Below are positions 9,846 to 19,186 of a stretch of DNA of 64,000 nt, in pieces. The stretch lies in contig NZ_NEGI01000002.1 in the NCBI RefSeq assembly GCF_002135345.1, positions 372,001 through 436,000 on the forward strand, in the 5' to 3' direction. Position 1 is the first letter of the stretch; every line of letters starts with the position of its first letter. Both the position numbers and the translations under genes were made by a program. This DNA comes from Acinetobacter sp. ANC 4648. GTDB lineage: Bacteria > Pseudomonadota > Gammaproteobacteria > Pseudomonadales > Moraxellaceae. Below the pieces are notes generated by a model. That model made no database searches. It was not told the DNA's origin and saw only the letters and a program-made list of their open reading frames with translations.

Positions 9846-12146
9846 TTATAGGCCTGTTGTTGTAATTTTCATATGCTGGATAAGCAAACCATCAATTACA
9901 GCTGAGCCCATGTTATTCATCGGTATAGCATTTGATACCGTTGGAGCTATTGTAGGAGCGGCAGATGTTGAGGTCCACTTTGTGCCACTATAATTCGCAT
10001 TTGGCAAAGCTCCCCATGCATCTACAGTAAAAGAGCGACCATTCCCTGACCAATCATATCCGGTCGGTGCACCCTTCCCAACAACATAACCAGCATGTGC
10101 AACTGTAGGATTATAATTTGGTAATACAACCTGTTTACCACCTATGGTTACAGTGCTAGAAGTCGCTGCGTCAGGTACATCAAAACTATTGATATCAAAC
10201 CAACTTCCTTTATCAAAATCAAAACAGGTATTCGAGTTTCCAGTACCCTCATTACAACCCGCTGTCCCAGTCGCCCAACTTGTTACAAAGGATGGATTTG
10301 AAAAACTAGTGCCTGTAATATCAATAGGACCTGCACTCACTCCCGTCGCATAACGCCAAGTATTTCTTGAACCTGCACCTGTCAAGGAAATATAATCACG
10401 CATTTTTGCCTGTAATTGAGAATAATATTTGGTAGAAGCTTGTATAGAATTACCCTTTAAAGCTCCGAATGAAATACCAATAGCATCATATCCAGAGTCG
10501 CCTTTAAAAGCCTGCAAAGCGTTATTTTGCTTATCATAAATTGTAGAGCCGATACTAATACTACTATGTGTCGCATTATTACCTTGATAGCCCGCAAGTC
10601 CATTGCTACCACATTGATAAACATTACACGTCGAACCAAGATAGGTTTTATCTGCACCGGTATAATCTGTATAAATTTTCTTATAAATGCTCTCTTTATT
10701 CGGTATACGTGCAACCTCTAAACTAAAGTTTTTACCATCAGAACCAACCGTCAAAGGTTGATATAAAGAACCTAAAACTAAATTTGTATTTAAATTATAA
10801 ATAAATATCCCCTCATTTGAATCAAATGTTGGGGCGGCACCATTTCCCAATGCGGGTGTTGATAATAAACCTTGTGGACTAGTCGCACTTTCTTGCGTAC
10901 TTAAGCGCAAGACATTATTCATACCCGTCGTAGGTAGATTGTAATAACCTTCTGTTATCGTATCGACTGTATCAATTGTTCTTAGTTGATAAATACGATT
11001 ATTAAAATCAGATGGAATAACAGTAAATGCACCTGTACCAGCAGTATAACTAACCTGCCCTGGCCATAACGTTGAATAGCGATTGGTTGTGGTTTGTGCG
11101 CGAGTTGCTGTTGCATTTTTATATTGTGCAGCAAAACCACCCGTAGCTAGTCCGCTAACTACGCCATTATTTAATGTCACACCACTCACCGAAGCAGCAC
11201 CACTATTAAACCGAAGTACACCGGCCAAACCCAAGGTATTATTATAAAAAGAACTCATTCCGCCGGTATTCGTCGCACCGCCTAGTGTTTGGAACATTTG
11301 AATACGGCTACCATTAATACTAAAATTGTTCCAAATAGCTTGAAGTCGGATACGATTTGCTCGATCAAGATTTGGATCAGCAACAGATGGTGCTGTTGTA
11401 CTAAATAATTCGCCCAATCTAAACTGATTAGGATCTCCATCGACTTTACTTTGGTCACGTACGAATGCATCTGCCCATAATGCCAATTTTAACTTATATG
11501 CATCAGACCCTGTTTCTGGGGTTATTGGCGTGACTAAATCATATAAAGGAGCTTCTAAATTAAGATAAGTGACTGAGTTATTATATCCAGCTGCGGCACA
11601 TCCAGAACTCGCAGACCCTAAACAATCTGATCCCGTTAAGAAGTTTGGAACATTTAAATCAGTATCTACCTTAAATATCCATGGATTGGCAGCTGTACCC
11701 CAACTTTTAATAGCAGCATTTGCTAAACCTTGTGCATTTTTACCACTATCTAATCGACTATTAGTATCATTATTCGTATTTTTCGAAACGGCTAAACCAT
11801 ACATATAAAGATCAGCCTTTCCTACAGAGTGATCCAAAGTATTGACTTTGCCATCTTTATTTGTATCCTGAACAAATGAAGACAAAGGCCCAACAGGAAT
11901 GTAATGTATATAACCCGAATCTTTGGTTCGGTCGGTCAAGATATTATCCTCAGACTCATTTGCACCAGCACCACGAAACACCATAAAAGCATCTTGAGGA
12001 AGTATTGCAATACCCTCACCTGTCGTGTCACTTAAATTTTCATCAGATAATGCTTCAAGTGCGAAGCAAGATTGGTTTAAACACAACCCGATAAAACTTG
12101 CCAAAACGGTTTTTTTAAATTTTACCGTATAATCTGGTGTAGTCAT
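9846..12146 (-). CDS. Large secreted protein of the fil-like cluster with an EF-hand-like loop, fourth gene
   Basis: A 766-residue exported protein. Signal peptide TVLASFIGLCLNQSCFA, then LEALSDENLSDTTGEGIAI, a variant of the cluster motif in which GQ is replaced by GE. Residues 94-105 (DTNKDGKVNTLD) fit the 12-residue EF-hand or dockerin calcium loop, with acidic or amide ligands at positions 1, 3, 5 and 12 and Gly at 6. The rest is Asn/Thr/Gly/Tyr-rich, typical of surface-exposed or outer-membrane proteins. ATG 12146 has AAGGAAGG just upstream. It is followed after 15 bases by the 254-residue gene, but separated by 278 bases from the triplicated genes upstream, so it probably heads its own transcript. 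Confidence 0.86.
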   Translation of the reverse strand: MTTPDYTVKFKKTVLASFIGLCLNQSCFALEALSDENLSDTTGEGIAILPQDAFMVFRGAGANESEDNILTDRTKDSGYIHYIPVGPLSSFVQDTNKDGKVNTLDHSVGKADLYMYGLAVSKNTNNDTNSRLDSGKNAQGLANAAIKSWGTAANPWIFKVDTDLNVPNFLTGSDCLGSASSGCAAAGYNNSVTYLNLEAPLYDLVTPITPETGSDAYKLKLALWADAFVRDQSKVDGDPNQFRLGELFSTTAPSVADPNLDRANRIRLQAIWNNFSINGSRIQMFQTLGGATNTGGMSSFYNNTLGLAGVLRFNSGAASVSGVTLNNGVVSGLATGGFAAQYKNATATRAQTTTNRYSTLWPGQVSYTAGTGAFTVIPSDFNNRIYQLRTIDTVDTITEGYYNLPTTGMNNVLRLSTQESATSPQGLLSTPALGNGAAPTFDSNEGIFIYNLNTNLVLGSLYQPLTVGSDGKNFSLEVARIPNKESIYKKIYTDYTGADKTYLGSTCNVYQCGSNGLAGYQGNNATHSSISIGSTIYDKQNNALQAFKGDSGYDAIGISFGALKGNSIQASTKYYSQLQAKMRDYISLTGAGSRNTWRYATGVSAGPIDITGTSFSNPSFVTSWATGTAGCNEGTGNSNTCFDFDKGSWFDINSFDVPDAATSSTVTIGGKQVVLPNYNPTVAHAGYVVGKGAPTGYDWSGNGRSFTVDAWGALPNANYSGTKWTSTSAAPTIAPTVSNAIPMNNMGSAVIDGLLIQHMKITTTGL
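11832..11867 (-). other. EF-hand-like calcium loop coding segment
   Basis: Encodes residues 94-105 of the 766-residue secreted protein, DTNKDGKVNTLD. It fits D-x-N-x-D-G-x-V-x-x-x-D, the canonical calcium loop. I see only one such loop, and calcium binding is an inference from the pattern. Confidence 0.45.
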
Positions 12147-12286
12147 CTTGACCTTCCTTTTTTTACACGATGCTCCGCACCATATTTTTTTATTTACTTT
12201 CTTAATCCAACTGCCGAGACACGATCCTTAGCCCCGAACAGTTTTGATATTTTTATCACAGTTTATAATATGCAATTAATTTTAAT

Positions 12287-12385
12287 ATGGCAAAATTTAA
12301 TAGTGAAGACAGTGCCTTTTCCGATGAACGTAACACCTACTTCAAAGATTATTTTGAACTAGGTGAATACAAACAACTACCTTGA
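12287..12385 (+). CDS. Possible 32-residue open frame, gene remnant or small gene
   Basis: ATG 12287 to TGA 12385 on the plus strand, opposite to the surrounding cluster. The product starts MAKFNSEDSAFSDERNTY and ends GEYKQLP; it is hydrophilic and not low-complexity, unlike chance frames in this AT-rich DNA. A TATAAT at about 12262 lies roughly 25 bases before the ATG, but I see no ribosome binding site and no convincing -35, so it could be leaderless, a remnant, or nothing. No family is recognised. Confidence 0.25.
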   Translation: MAKFNSEDSAFSDERNTYFKDYFELGEYKQLP

Positions 12386-12424
12386 TACTCTCATTTTTAT
12401 ATTTTTAATTGTTAAAAATAACAC

Positions 12425-13735
12425 TTAGCAGAACTTTAACCCGCCATAACAGTTTGGAGCAAAATTTTGATTTTTTAAAACCATATTGGTTAAATCCATA
12501 GAAACAGGCGTACCATTTTTTAAATCAACTGTACCTACTGCAATAGCACTACCAAAAACACATCCCAAAAGACCGCCAGCACCACAAGATATTTTCCCTG
12601 CATCTGTTGCAAGATAATCATTTACCTGTGCCAATGTTTCTTTAAGCGTGGGTAAGGCAATATCTACTGCTTTTTCTGGGGAAATATCACCAATGTCAAT
12701 TGGATTAGAAAACTCTAACCACCAACCATTCTGCGCTACAGACTTAGTATTAGTCCATTTTATATCTTGTGACTGCAATGATAACGATGCCGATGTTCCA
12801 TTCAGATCTGCTTTATGAAAATATTTTAATCCTTCATTAATAGTAACATCAACTGTTAAATTTTTGATTAATCCTGCTGTATTTTTATCTAATTTAATAC
12901 CAGACGCATTAGCTGCAATATTACCAGATATTGCAATATCCTCTACAGTTGCTGAAGCTTTTAAATTAGCACTGGTAATTCGTTTCCCTGTAATTGTTTG
13001 CTGTGGTAACGTTAAAGCACCCAACAATGTTTTACTGCCTGTTTTTGCACTTAGTAAATTTAAATTATAGGCAGTTGTGGAAAATCCCAAACAAAGTAGA
13101 CCACATGCTTGGCCTTTTATTGCGACTCCAGTGTAAATTTGGGTCAATGGATTATTACTATCATAGCCGTTAACTTTTGCGGTTCCAGTTGTCGCCTGAA
13201 CATCCATATATCCACTTAAAGAATTAATACCAGTGGGCGTCTCACTATTCTCTAAACCAAATGAAATCATTCCTATCGCCTTTTCAGAACTAACCCTTAA
13301 GCCAACAACTTCACGTGTTGCTGCACTGCTCGGATTTTTAATAGCAAACTCCATAAAAGGATTCGTCAATTTTGCCGAAGAACTTACACGTCCATTACTG
13401 GTATCCGAAATACCACTTAAGCTGAGATAGTCGATATCAATATCACATGCTCCTGCTCCATTAACACCACCACAACCTAATTGTAATTTTTTAATATTGG
13501 CATTCAACTCTAATTCAGCTTCTAGTCCTAATTTATAAAAACCAATATTTTTAGCACCACCTAGACGATCTGTTTCTAAATTTGCAGCATCCGTGGGTGC
13601 AATATATGTCAAACTCATTAAAGCTTGTCCTACAGTATCAGACAACTGTTGATCACTCATTGCAACAAATGAATGAGCATTGACTTCCACCATTACCCCT
13701 AAAGATAATAAAATAGCACTTATTTTTTTACGCAT
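12425..13735 (-). CDS. Secreted protein of the fil-like cluster, third of three tandem paralogs
   Basis: A 436-residue exported protein. Signal peptide MRKKISAILLSLGVMVEVNA, then the motif SFVAMSDQQLSDTVGQALMS and SLTYIAPTD. It is clearly paralogous to the two genes upstream. All three share an N-terminal block of about 120 residues (NIGFYKLGLEAELELNANIK, LQLGCGGVNGAGACDIDI), a C-terminal block with GWWLEFSNPIDIG, and the last residues NCYGGLKFC. Four Cys (GCGG, ACDID, NCYG, KFC) are common to all three, which suggests disulfides. The middle is shorter than in its neighbours. AGAGGGGA precedes the ATG. Related A. baumannii genes are called fil and assigned to a putative pilus; the role is unproven. 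Confidence 0.88.
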   Translation of the reverse strand: MRKKISAILLSLGVMVEVNAHSFVAMSDQQLSDTVGQALMSLTYIAPTDAANLETDRLGGAKNIGFYKLGLEAELELNANIKKLQLGCGGVNGAGACDIDIDYLSLSGISDTSNGRVSSSAKLTNPFMEFAIKNPSSAATREVVGLRVSSEKAIGMISFGLENSETPTGINSLSGYMDVQATTGTAKVNGYDSNNPLTQIYTGVAIKGQACGLLCLGFSTTAYNLNLLSAKTGSKTLLGALTLPQQTITGKRITSANLKASATVEDIAISGNIAANASGIKLDKNTAGLIKNLTVDVTINEGLKYFHKADLNGTSASLSLQSQDIKWTNTKSVAQNGWWLEFSNPIDIGDISPEKAVDIALPTLKETLAQVNDYLATDAGKISCGAGGLLGCVFGSAIAVGTVDLKNGTPVSMDLTNMVLKNQNFAPNCYGGLKFC

Positions 13736-13918
13736 TTTTATCCCCTCTTTTTATTTTCAGTACATATTTTTTAAATTAATTTTTTAAATATTCTTAATTA
13801 AATAACACAAAATCAAACTCTTAAAATTATTAAGAATACAAACTAATTAATCATATCTTTGAACATCATTATGAGTCTTTGGCTGTATAGCTCATTATGT
13901 CGTATATTTTTTAACAAT

Positions 13919-13945
13919 AAAAAAGTGGCATTACGCCACTTTTAT
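13919..13945 (-). terminator. Terminator inside the fil-like cluster, after the second paralog
   Basis: On the minus strand AAAAGTGGC, a 5-base loop, GCCACTTTT and a continuing T-run. It lies 20 bases after the stop of the gene at 13965-15410, so transcripts from upstream should end or be attenuated here. Confidence 0.8.
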
Positions 13946-13964
13946 TTACTTAGGTGTTTGCCAT

Positions 13965-15410
13965 TTAACAGAACTTGAGCGTTCCATAGCAATTCGTCTT
14001 TACCCCTTGATTTTTCAACTGAAGGTTTTGTAATAAAATTGAAGCAGGATTCCCTCCCAATGCAGGATTGGTTGCTTTATTTAAATCAATCACTAAAGCA
14101 TTCGGTGTTTCTATAACTGAATTTGTCAATGCAGCGAATGCTTCACTAAACCCTAAGTTTATGGTTTGCGAACTTTTTGCTAGCTCTACATTCATCAAAC
14201 TCGCAACCTGCGCATACACCGAACTAATATCCACAGGCTTTGTAGCTTCTAATTTACCCAACTGTACCGGCTCAGAAAAAGACATCCACCATCCTGCTTG
14301 AGCAACATCAGTAGCACCACTCATTTGGCTCAAAATAGTTTTACCCACATCTGCAGAAGCAAGGGTTGCACCAGGCCAAATTAAAGGGATTTCTTGTAAA
14401 GATAAATAGCCACCCGTTCCCTTTAGGGGAATGTTATGAATCATACTCAGGCTTTGAGAAAATCCCACACTCAAATTTAAATTTTTTACAGCAGAACCAG
14501 CTTTAAGCTTAACTCTGGCATAATTAACACCAACGACAGAAGGATTTAATGAAACAGCCAACTGATTATTTGGCCCACTATCAAGGGGTATAGAATCTAA
14601 AGCAACATTAATCCCTTCGATGACTGCGCTGGACTGACGTTTACCATTGACTTGAAAGGCTGGCGTATTAAATCCAACTCTCATTGATGGCAAAGTAATA
14701 CCTTGTGTTTGAGCATCATTAGGTAAGCTTGTAAAACTTGAATTAATTAAACCAATAACTTTAATATTTCCTTTAATAATCTCATCCGCTTTTTTTCCAA
14801 AAGTTCCCACAGCAGTATCCACCGTACCGCTGGTTGCAGCAATTTGCATAAAACCACTTAGGTTTTGAATACCATCTGTAGTTGATACATCAGCATTATT
14901 TGCCATTCCAGCCGTTAATAATGCATTAATTTTTTCAGCACTGAAGCGCATTCCTTTTATTGCTCGTGTCGATGCTTTTTCTGGGTCACTAATGGCAAAC
15001 TCTATAAAAGGATTTGTTAATTCTGCACTGGTTGAGGCCCGATTTGTATCGTAATCAGGACTTCCACTGGCATCATAAGAACTGGGCAACCCACTTAATG
15101 ATAAATTTTTAATATCAATATCACAGGCACCAGCACCATTTACCCCACCACATCCCAATTGCAAATTTCTAATATTGGCATTTAATTCAAGTTTTGCTTC
15201 TAAACCCAGTTTATAGAAACCAATATTATTTGAACCTGCAATATTTTTCATCAAGTTACTATCATCTTTTGGAGCAATATAAGATAAACTCATTAAAGCC
15301 TGCCCCGTTGTATTGGACATTTGATCATCTGAAAGTGGGACCAATGAATGGGCATATAGTGGCCCAATCGCTCCGATTGAAATTAGTGCTGCACCTATTC
15401 CTTTACGCAT
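13965..15410 (-). CDS. Secreted protein of the fil-like cluster, second of three tandem paralogs
   Basis: A 481-residue exported protein. Signal peptide MRKGIGAALISIGAIGPLYA, then SLVPLSDDQMSNTTGQALMS and the SLSYIAPKDDSN continuation. The N-terminal block (NNIGFYKLGLEAKLELNANI, then GCGGVNGAGACDIDI), a GWWMSFSEPVQLG block near the C-terminus and the ending NCYGTLKFC are shared with both neighbours. The central portion differs and carries its own insert. A good GGGA ribosome binding site precedes ATG 15410. The gene is followed by its own terminator and by a 229-base gap before the next paralog, so it may be transcribed alone. Function is unknown; the fil name is by resemblance. Confidence 0.88.
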   Translation of the reverse strand: MRKGIGAALISIGAIGPLYAHSLVPLSDDQMSNTTGQALMSLSYIAPKDDSNLMKNIAGSNNIGFYKLGLEAKLELNANIRNLQLGCGGVNGAGACDIDIKNLSLSGLPSSYDASGSPDYDTNRASTSAELTNPFIEFAISDPEKASTRAIKGMRFSAEKINALLTAGMANNADVSTTDGIQNLSGFMQIAATSGTVDTAVGTFGKKADEIIKGNIKVIGLINSSFTSLPNDAQTQGITLPSMRVGFNTPAFQVNGKRQSSAVIEGINVALDSIPLDSGPNNQLAVSLNPSVVGVNYARVKLKAGSAVKNLNLSVGFSQSLSMIHNIPLKGTGGYLSLQEIPLIWPGATLASADVGKTILSQMSGATDVAQAGWWMSFSEPVQLGKLEATKPVDISSVYAQVASLMNVELAKSSQTINLGFSEAFAALTNSVIETPNALVIDLNKATNPALGGNPASILLQNLQLKNQGVKTNCYGTLKFC

Positions 15411-15601
15411 TTTTATCCCTACTTTTCAGTCGCTATTTATATTATCTCAAATAGTCATATTTCTTTTTTAATTAAGCATTTTTTAGATCTTACAAAAACT
15501 GACCTTCAAATATATTAAAAATGAAAATCAATTAATCCTACTATAAGATGTATAAATTAATCTTTGATCATATTTTTATTATTTACTGTATCTTTAACAA
15601 T

Positions 15602-15630
15602 AAAAAAAGCGGAATAATTCCGCTTTAATA
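15602..15630 (-). terminator. Terminator inside the fil-like cluster, after the first paralog
   Basis: AAAGCGGAA, a 3-base loop, TTCCGCTTT and a run of seven T on the minus strand, 17 bases after the stop of the 514-residue gene. The flanking bases resemble those at the terminator after the second paralog, consistent with duplication of gene plus terminator. Confidence 0.82.
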
Positions 15631-15646
15631 AAAAAATGCAACACAA

Positions 15647-17191
15647 TTAACAGAATTTTAAATTTCCATAACAATTTGCTTTAAAGTTTTGATTGGTTAA
15701 TTCTAAATTACTTAAATTTAAACTTAGGGGTTTACCTTTCAAATCAATTGTTCCTATATTCACTGATAAATCAGCACCACCGAGCAAACCTCCTAAATCA
15801 CTAGTTTGAGCCTCATGACCACCACCATCCTTTAACCACTCAGAAACAGCACTTGCAATTTGGGGAAATAAAGGTGAAATATCAATTGGATCTTTAGGAA
15901 TTACATACCCTATATTTACAGGATCTGCGAATGACATCCACCATCCTTTTTGGGCAATATCATCAGATTTTGCACCTGGCCATTGTAATGCAGTCTGCTG
16001 TAATGATAATGAAAATGGTGAATTAATTGGTAAGTTATGAATCAACCCTAGTGACTGAGTCAAATTTAAATCTGCTGTTATATTAGAAATTGTCCCATTC
16101 ATATATACACTTGAGAATTTTTTACCCGCACCTGCTAATAAACATGCAAATACTCTACAGGCTGTAACTGTTGCTTCGACAACCCCACCCTGTGTATAAA
16201 TACCTGTAGGTTCTAAATAATCTGAATTATGAGGTCCACTCGAATTATAATTAACAATACCATTTAAAGGGTAATTTGCCCCTTTTCCAACATAAATATT
16301 TGGCACATTCACAGGAGCTGATAAGACTTTTGATTTTGCACGATTCTCATTTACCATAATTGCTGGAACTTCAAAATAATTGTTCTTTATCTCTGGTATA
16401 TTAAAGCCACCTGCAGATGTTTTGAAATCTGCTTCCGCAGCTCCACCCAATCCTAATGCTTGTAAAGTTCCAGTAATGACTAAAGATTGTTTTATTATAT
16501 TTCCATTTGCATCTTTTGCTGGATTACCATTCGCATCCTTTACAATGTAATCGCCAAAAAGATTATCTCGTGTCGCAGCAGTTGTTGCATATCCCTTAAT
16601 CACCCCAGAAGAATCTGATTGAACTTTCATATACCCAGAAATTGTATTAATACCATTTGCTTTAGTACTATTTTCTGTACCCGCAGTGAGTAAGCCAAAG
16701 GCTTTTTCAGCACTTAATCTTAAACCCACAACTTGTCTTGTTGATGCTTGATTTGGATTTTTTATTGCAAACTCTAAAAATGGATTGGTTAATTTAGCAG
16801 ACGTAGATGCGCGCTCTTCACTTGTCATTGATGCAGGCTTACCATTTGCATCTAATTTCAAACCACTTAAACTCAAATCATCAATATCAATATCACAGTC
16901 CCCAACACCATTTGTACCGCCGCATCCTAACTGTAACTTTTTAATATTCGCATTTAATTCTAATTCTGCTTCTAGTCCTAATTTATAAAAACCTATATTT
17001 TGAGCACCACCAAGTCGATTTTTCTCTAAGTTACTAGAATCTGTAGGAGCAATATAGGACAGACTCATCAATGCCTGACCTACCGTATTTGACAGTTGAT
17101 CATCTGTCATTACTTTTAATGTATCTCCATAACAACTATTTATACTAATTAAAGCTAATAAACCTACATTCAGATATTTTAATTTAAGCAT
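15647..17191 (-). CDS. Secreted protein of the fil-like cluster, first of three tandem paralogs
   Basis: A 514-residue exported protein, first gene of the cluster. Signal peptide with core VGLLALISINSCYG, then LKVMTDDQLSNTVGQALMS and SLSYIAPTDSSN. It shares with the next two genes the GCGG/CDIDI block, a GWWMSFADPVNIG block and the C-terminal NCYGNLKFC. An extra middle region includes a tandem DANGNP / DANGN pair and two further Cys (CRVFACLL). The ATG at 17191 is preferred over the GTG at 17197: AGGGAGAG lies 9 bases before the ATG but is too close to the GTG. It is the longest of the three paralogs and is followed by a strong terminator. Confidence 0.87.
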   Translation of the reverse strand: MLKLKYLNVGLLALISINSCYGDTLKVMTDDQLSNTVGQALMSLSYIAPTDSSNLEKNRLGGAQNIGFYKLGLEAELELNANIKKLQLGCGGTNGVGDCDIDIDDLSLSGLKLDANGKPASMTSEERASTSAKLTNPFLEFAIKNPNQASTRQVVGLRLSAEKAFGLLTAGTENSTKANGINTISGYMKVQSDSSGVIKGYATTAATRDNLFGDYIVKDANGNPAKDANGNIIKQSLVITGTLQALGLGGAAEADFKTSAGGFNIPEIKNNYFEVPAIMVNENRAKSKVLSAPVNVPNIYVGKGANYPLNGIVNYNSSGPHNSDYLEPTGIYTQGGVVEATVTACRVFACLLAGAGKKFSSVYMNGTISNITADLNLTQSLGLIHNLPINSPFSLSLQQTALQWPGAKSDDIAQKGWWMSFADPVNIGYVIPKDPIDISPLFPQIASAVSEWLKDGGGHEAQTSDLGGLLGGADLSVNIGTIDLKGKPLSLNLSNLELTNQNFKANCYGNLKFC

Positions 17192-17475
17192 TAACACACT
17201 CTCCCTGTGCTTGGTTAATGATTGATTTTTATGTCTAATATTTTTGGAGTTATCGAATTATGATTCGAGGTAAATATACAACAGTAATATTTTATACTGT
17301 GTTTAAAGTCTCTATTACAGCTACTGTATGTAATATTATTAGTCAATATTAGCATTAATAATCATACTGACTTGATACTTTCCGACAAAAGGGCCTATCT
17401 TTCTAAAATATTGTTTTAAAAAAAGTTAATAAAAAAATCTTATTATATTTACCAAAAACTCACTTAAAATACATA
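17192..17475. other. Upstream region of the fil-like cluster
   Basis: A 284-base AT-rich stretch between the cluster and the dcd terminator, presumably carrying the promoter of the first cluster gene on the minus strand. TATAAA at about 17296-17301 (minus) is a possible -10 box, but no -35 of quality is seen at the right distance. No gene is supported. Confidence 0.35.
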
Positions 17476-17507
17476 TAAAAAAGCAAGCCATAAGGCTTGC
17501 TTTTTTA
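17473..17507 (-). terminator. Terminator after dcd
   Basis: A stem of AAAAAGCAAGCC and GGCTTGCTTTTT around a 4-base loop, with T-runs on both strands, 15 bases after the dcd stop. Confidence 0.85.
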
Positions 17508-17521
17508 TATCACAACTCAAA

Positions 17522-18091
17522 TTATGCTTTGGGTAAAGTAACCCCAGTTTGACCTTGGTATTTACCACCACGATCTTTATAAGACGTTTCACAAACTTCA
17601 TCAGATTCAAAAAATAGCATTTGCGCTACGCCTTCACCCGCATAAATACGCGCAGGTAAATTAGTCGTATTTGAAAACTCTAAAGTGACATGACCTTCCC
17701 ACTCTGGCTCAAGTGGTGTCACATTCACAATAATTCCACACCGTGCATAAGTTGATTTACCTAAGCAAATGGTCAGTACGCTGCGAGGAATACGGAAATA
17801 CTCCATTGTACGAGCTAGAGCAAACGAGTTTGGTGGAATAATACACACATCAGATTCAATACTGATAAAACTGTTTTCATCAAAATTTTTAGGATCAACA
17901 ATAACGGAGTGAACATTCGTAAATACTTTAAATTCACGGGCACAGCGAACATCATAACCATAGCTTGAAACACCATAAGATACGATTTTTTCACCTTGTT
18001 CATTCACACGAACTTGATTCGCTGCATATGGTTCGATCATGCCGTGATTTTCGCTCATCTCGCGAATCCAACGATCAGACTTAATAGCCAT
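17522..18091 (-). CDS. dcd: dCTP deaminase
   Basis: Converts dCTP to dUTP, feeding thymidylate synthesis; cytoplasmic homotrimer. The 189 residues equal the usual length. Signature segments are the start [13 protein letters not shown], the active-site region [20 protein letters not shown] with the catalytic Glu in [13 protein letters not shown], and the C-terminal [19 protein letters not shown] that closes over the nucleotide. The ATG at 18091 gives exactly the family start. It appears monocistronic, between a LysE-type exporter and the fil-like cluster. Confidence 0.96.
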   Translation of the reverse strand: MAIKSDRWIREMSENHGMIEPYAANQVRVNEQGEKIVSYGVSSYGYDVRCAREFKVFTNVHSVIVDPKNFDENSFISIESDVCIIPPNSFALARTMEYFRIPRSVLTICLGKSTYARCGIIVNVTPLEPEWEGHVTLEFSNTTNLPARIYAGEGVAQMLFFESDEVCETSYKDRGGKYQGQTGVTLPKA

Positions 18092-18238
18092 TTTGAAATA
18101 TCCTGAAAATAGGTAAAAACATTTATTGCGCTGTACTTTAACTTAAAACGGTATTGAAGGAAATGTATCGTCTTAACAAAACTCAGGTCGTGCAATGCTC
18201 ATGCGACCTGAACTAATCGTTTCTATTTGAGAATAAAG

Positions 18239-18832
18239 TTAAAGATGTAAAAGTGCAGAATAGCTTAAAGGAACAGAAAAACTAATCAGTACGACTGATG
18301 CTGTTCTTTGCATATTACATTGATTGAGCCAACTCACTTTATTGCTCGCAAGTACTGAACCAATATAAGTCCAAAAAAATGCAATCGGTACAATTAGCAG
18401 TAAAAATATCAACATATGCGCGGTATACGCTGCCATACTTTTCCAAACAAAAACTGGAAAAATTGCCGAAGCAAATAATAATGCTTTCGGATTCAATAAG
18501 GTTGCAACAAACAACTCTCTAGGCCGAATCGTCGGTTGATCAAAATTTACCGCTTGGGTCGCTGTCCGCCATAACTTAAGTGCTAAAAATAGGATATATC
18601 CTGCACTAAACAATTTTAAAATCGTTGGAATAATAGGGAATTGCTTTGAAACTGTACCAATAATCACGCCCCAAACCGTAATTGAAATAAAATAACCCAA
18701 TGCCTCAGCTGGAATTAAAGCTAAAGAGCGACGAACTCCCACTTGAATACCGGAAGATGCTAAAAGCGTATTCGTTGGGCCTGGTGTTAATAAAATAGTC
18801 ACCACTAAACCCACAAAAAACCATGAAATCAT
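18239..18832 (-). CDS. LysE-family amino acid exporter
   Basis: Inner-membrane exporter of the LysE/RhtB superfamily, 197 residues with about six hydrophobic helices. The N-terminal segment VTILLTPGPTNTLLASSG carries the family TPGP signature, and LLNPKALLFA the conserved NPK. Substrate cannot be told from sequence; amino acids or derivatives are usual. The start ATG at 18832 has GAGG 9 bases upstream, while the longer frame uses a TTG. A second, unrelated-looking LysE member lies at 30929. The neighbours dcd and DUF2062 give no functional hint. Confidence 0.88.
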   Translation of the reverse strand: MISWFFVGLVVTILLTPGPTNTLLASSGIQVGVRRSLALIPAEALGYFISITVWGVIIGTVSKQFPIIPTILKLFSAGYILFLALKLWRTATQAVNFDQPTIRPRELFVATLLNPKALLFASAIFPVFVWKSMAAYTAHMLIFLLLIVPIAFFWTYIGSVLASNKVSWLNQCNMQRTASVVLISFSVPLSYSALLHL

Positions 18833-19186
18833 CAAATGACCTCACTATGTAATTGAATGCACAATAAATTAGTTTATTAGACTTGGCAAAAAATAATTGT
18901 AAGACAACATATAATAGATTCAAAAATTAAAAATATATTATTATTTTTCATATATTTAGAGCAAAAAGCCACCCTCTTGAAATACTGAACCATTTGGTCA
19001 CCTTATGCTAAAAATATGATCTTAAATCCATTATTCATCATTTATATGATTTAAGTTTACTTTCAGCTTTTGGCTTTAGACTTGTTCACATATCTGTAGT
19101 CTTCATCTAATATATTTCCTCAAAGCTGTCGTTTTTCTATACACTCAGGCACAATAACCTCACTTTCGTCACACGACTTATTTTAT
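18833..19186. other. Intergenic region between divergent genes
   Basis: 354 bases between the LysE exporter (minus) and the DUF2062 gene (plus). It must hold both promoters, but I see no confident -35/-10 pair, no hairpin and no coding frame. Confidence 0.4.
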
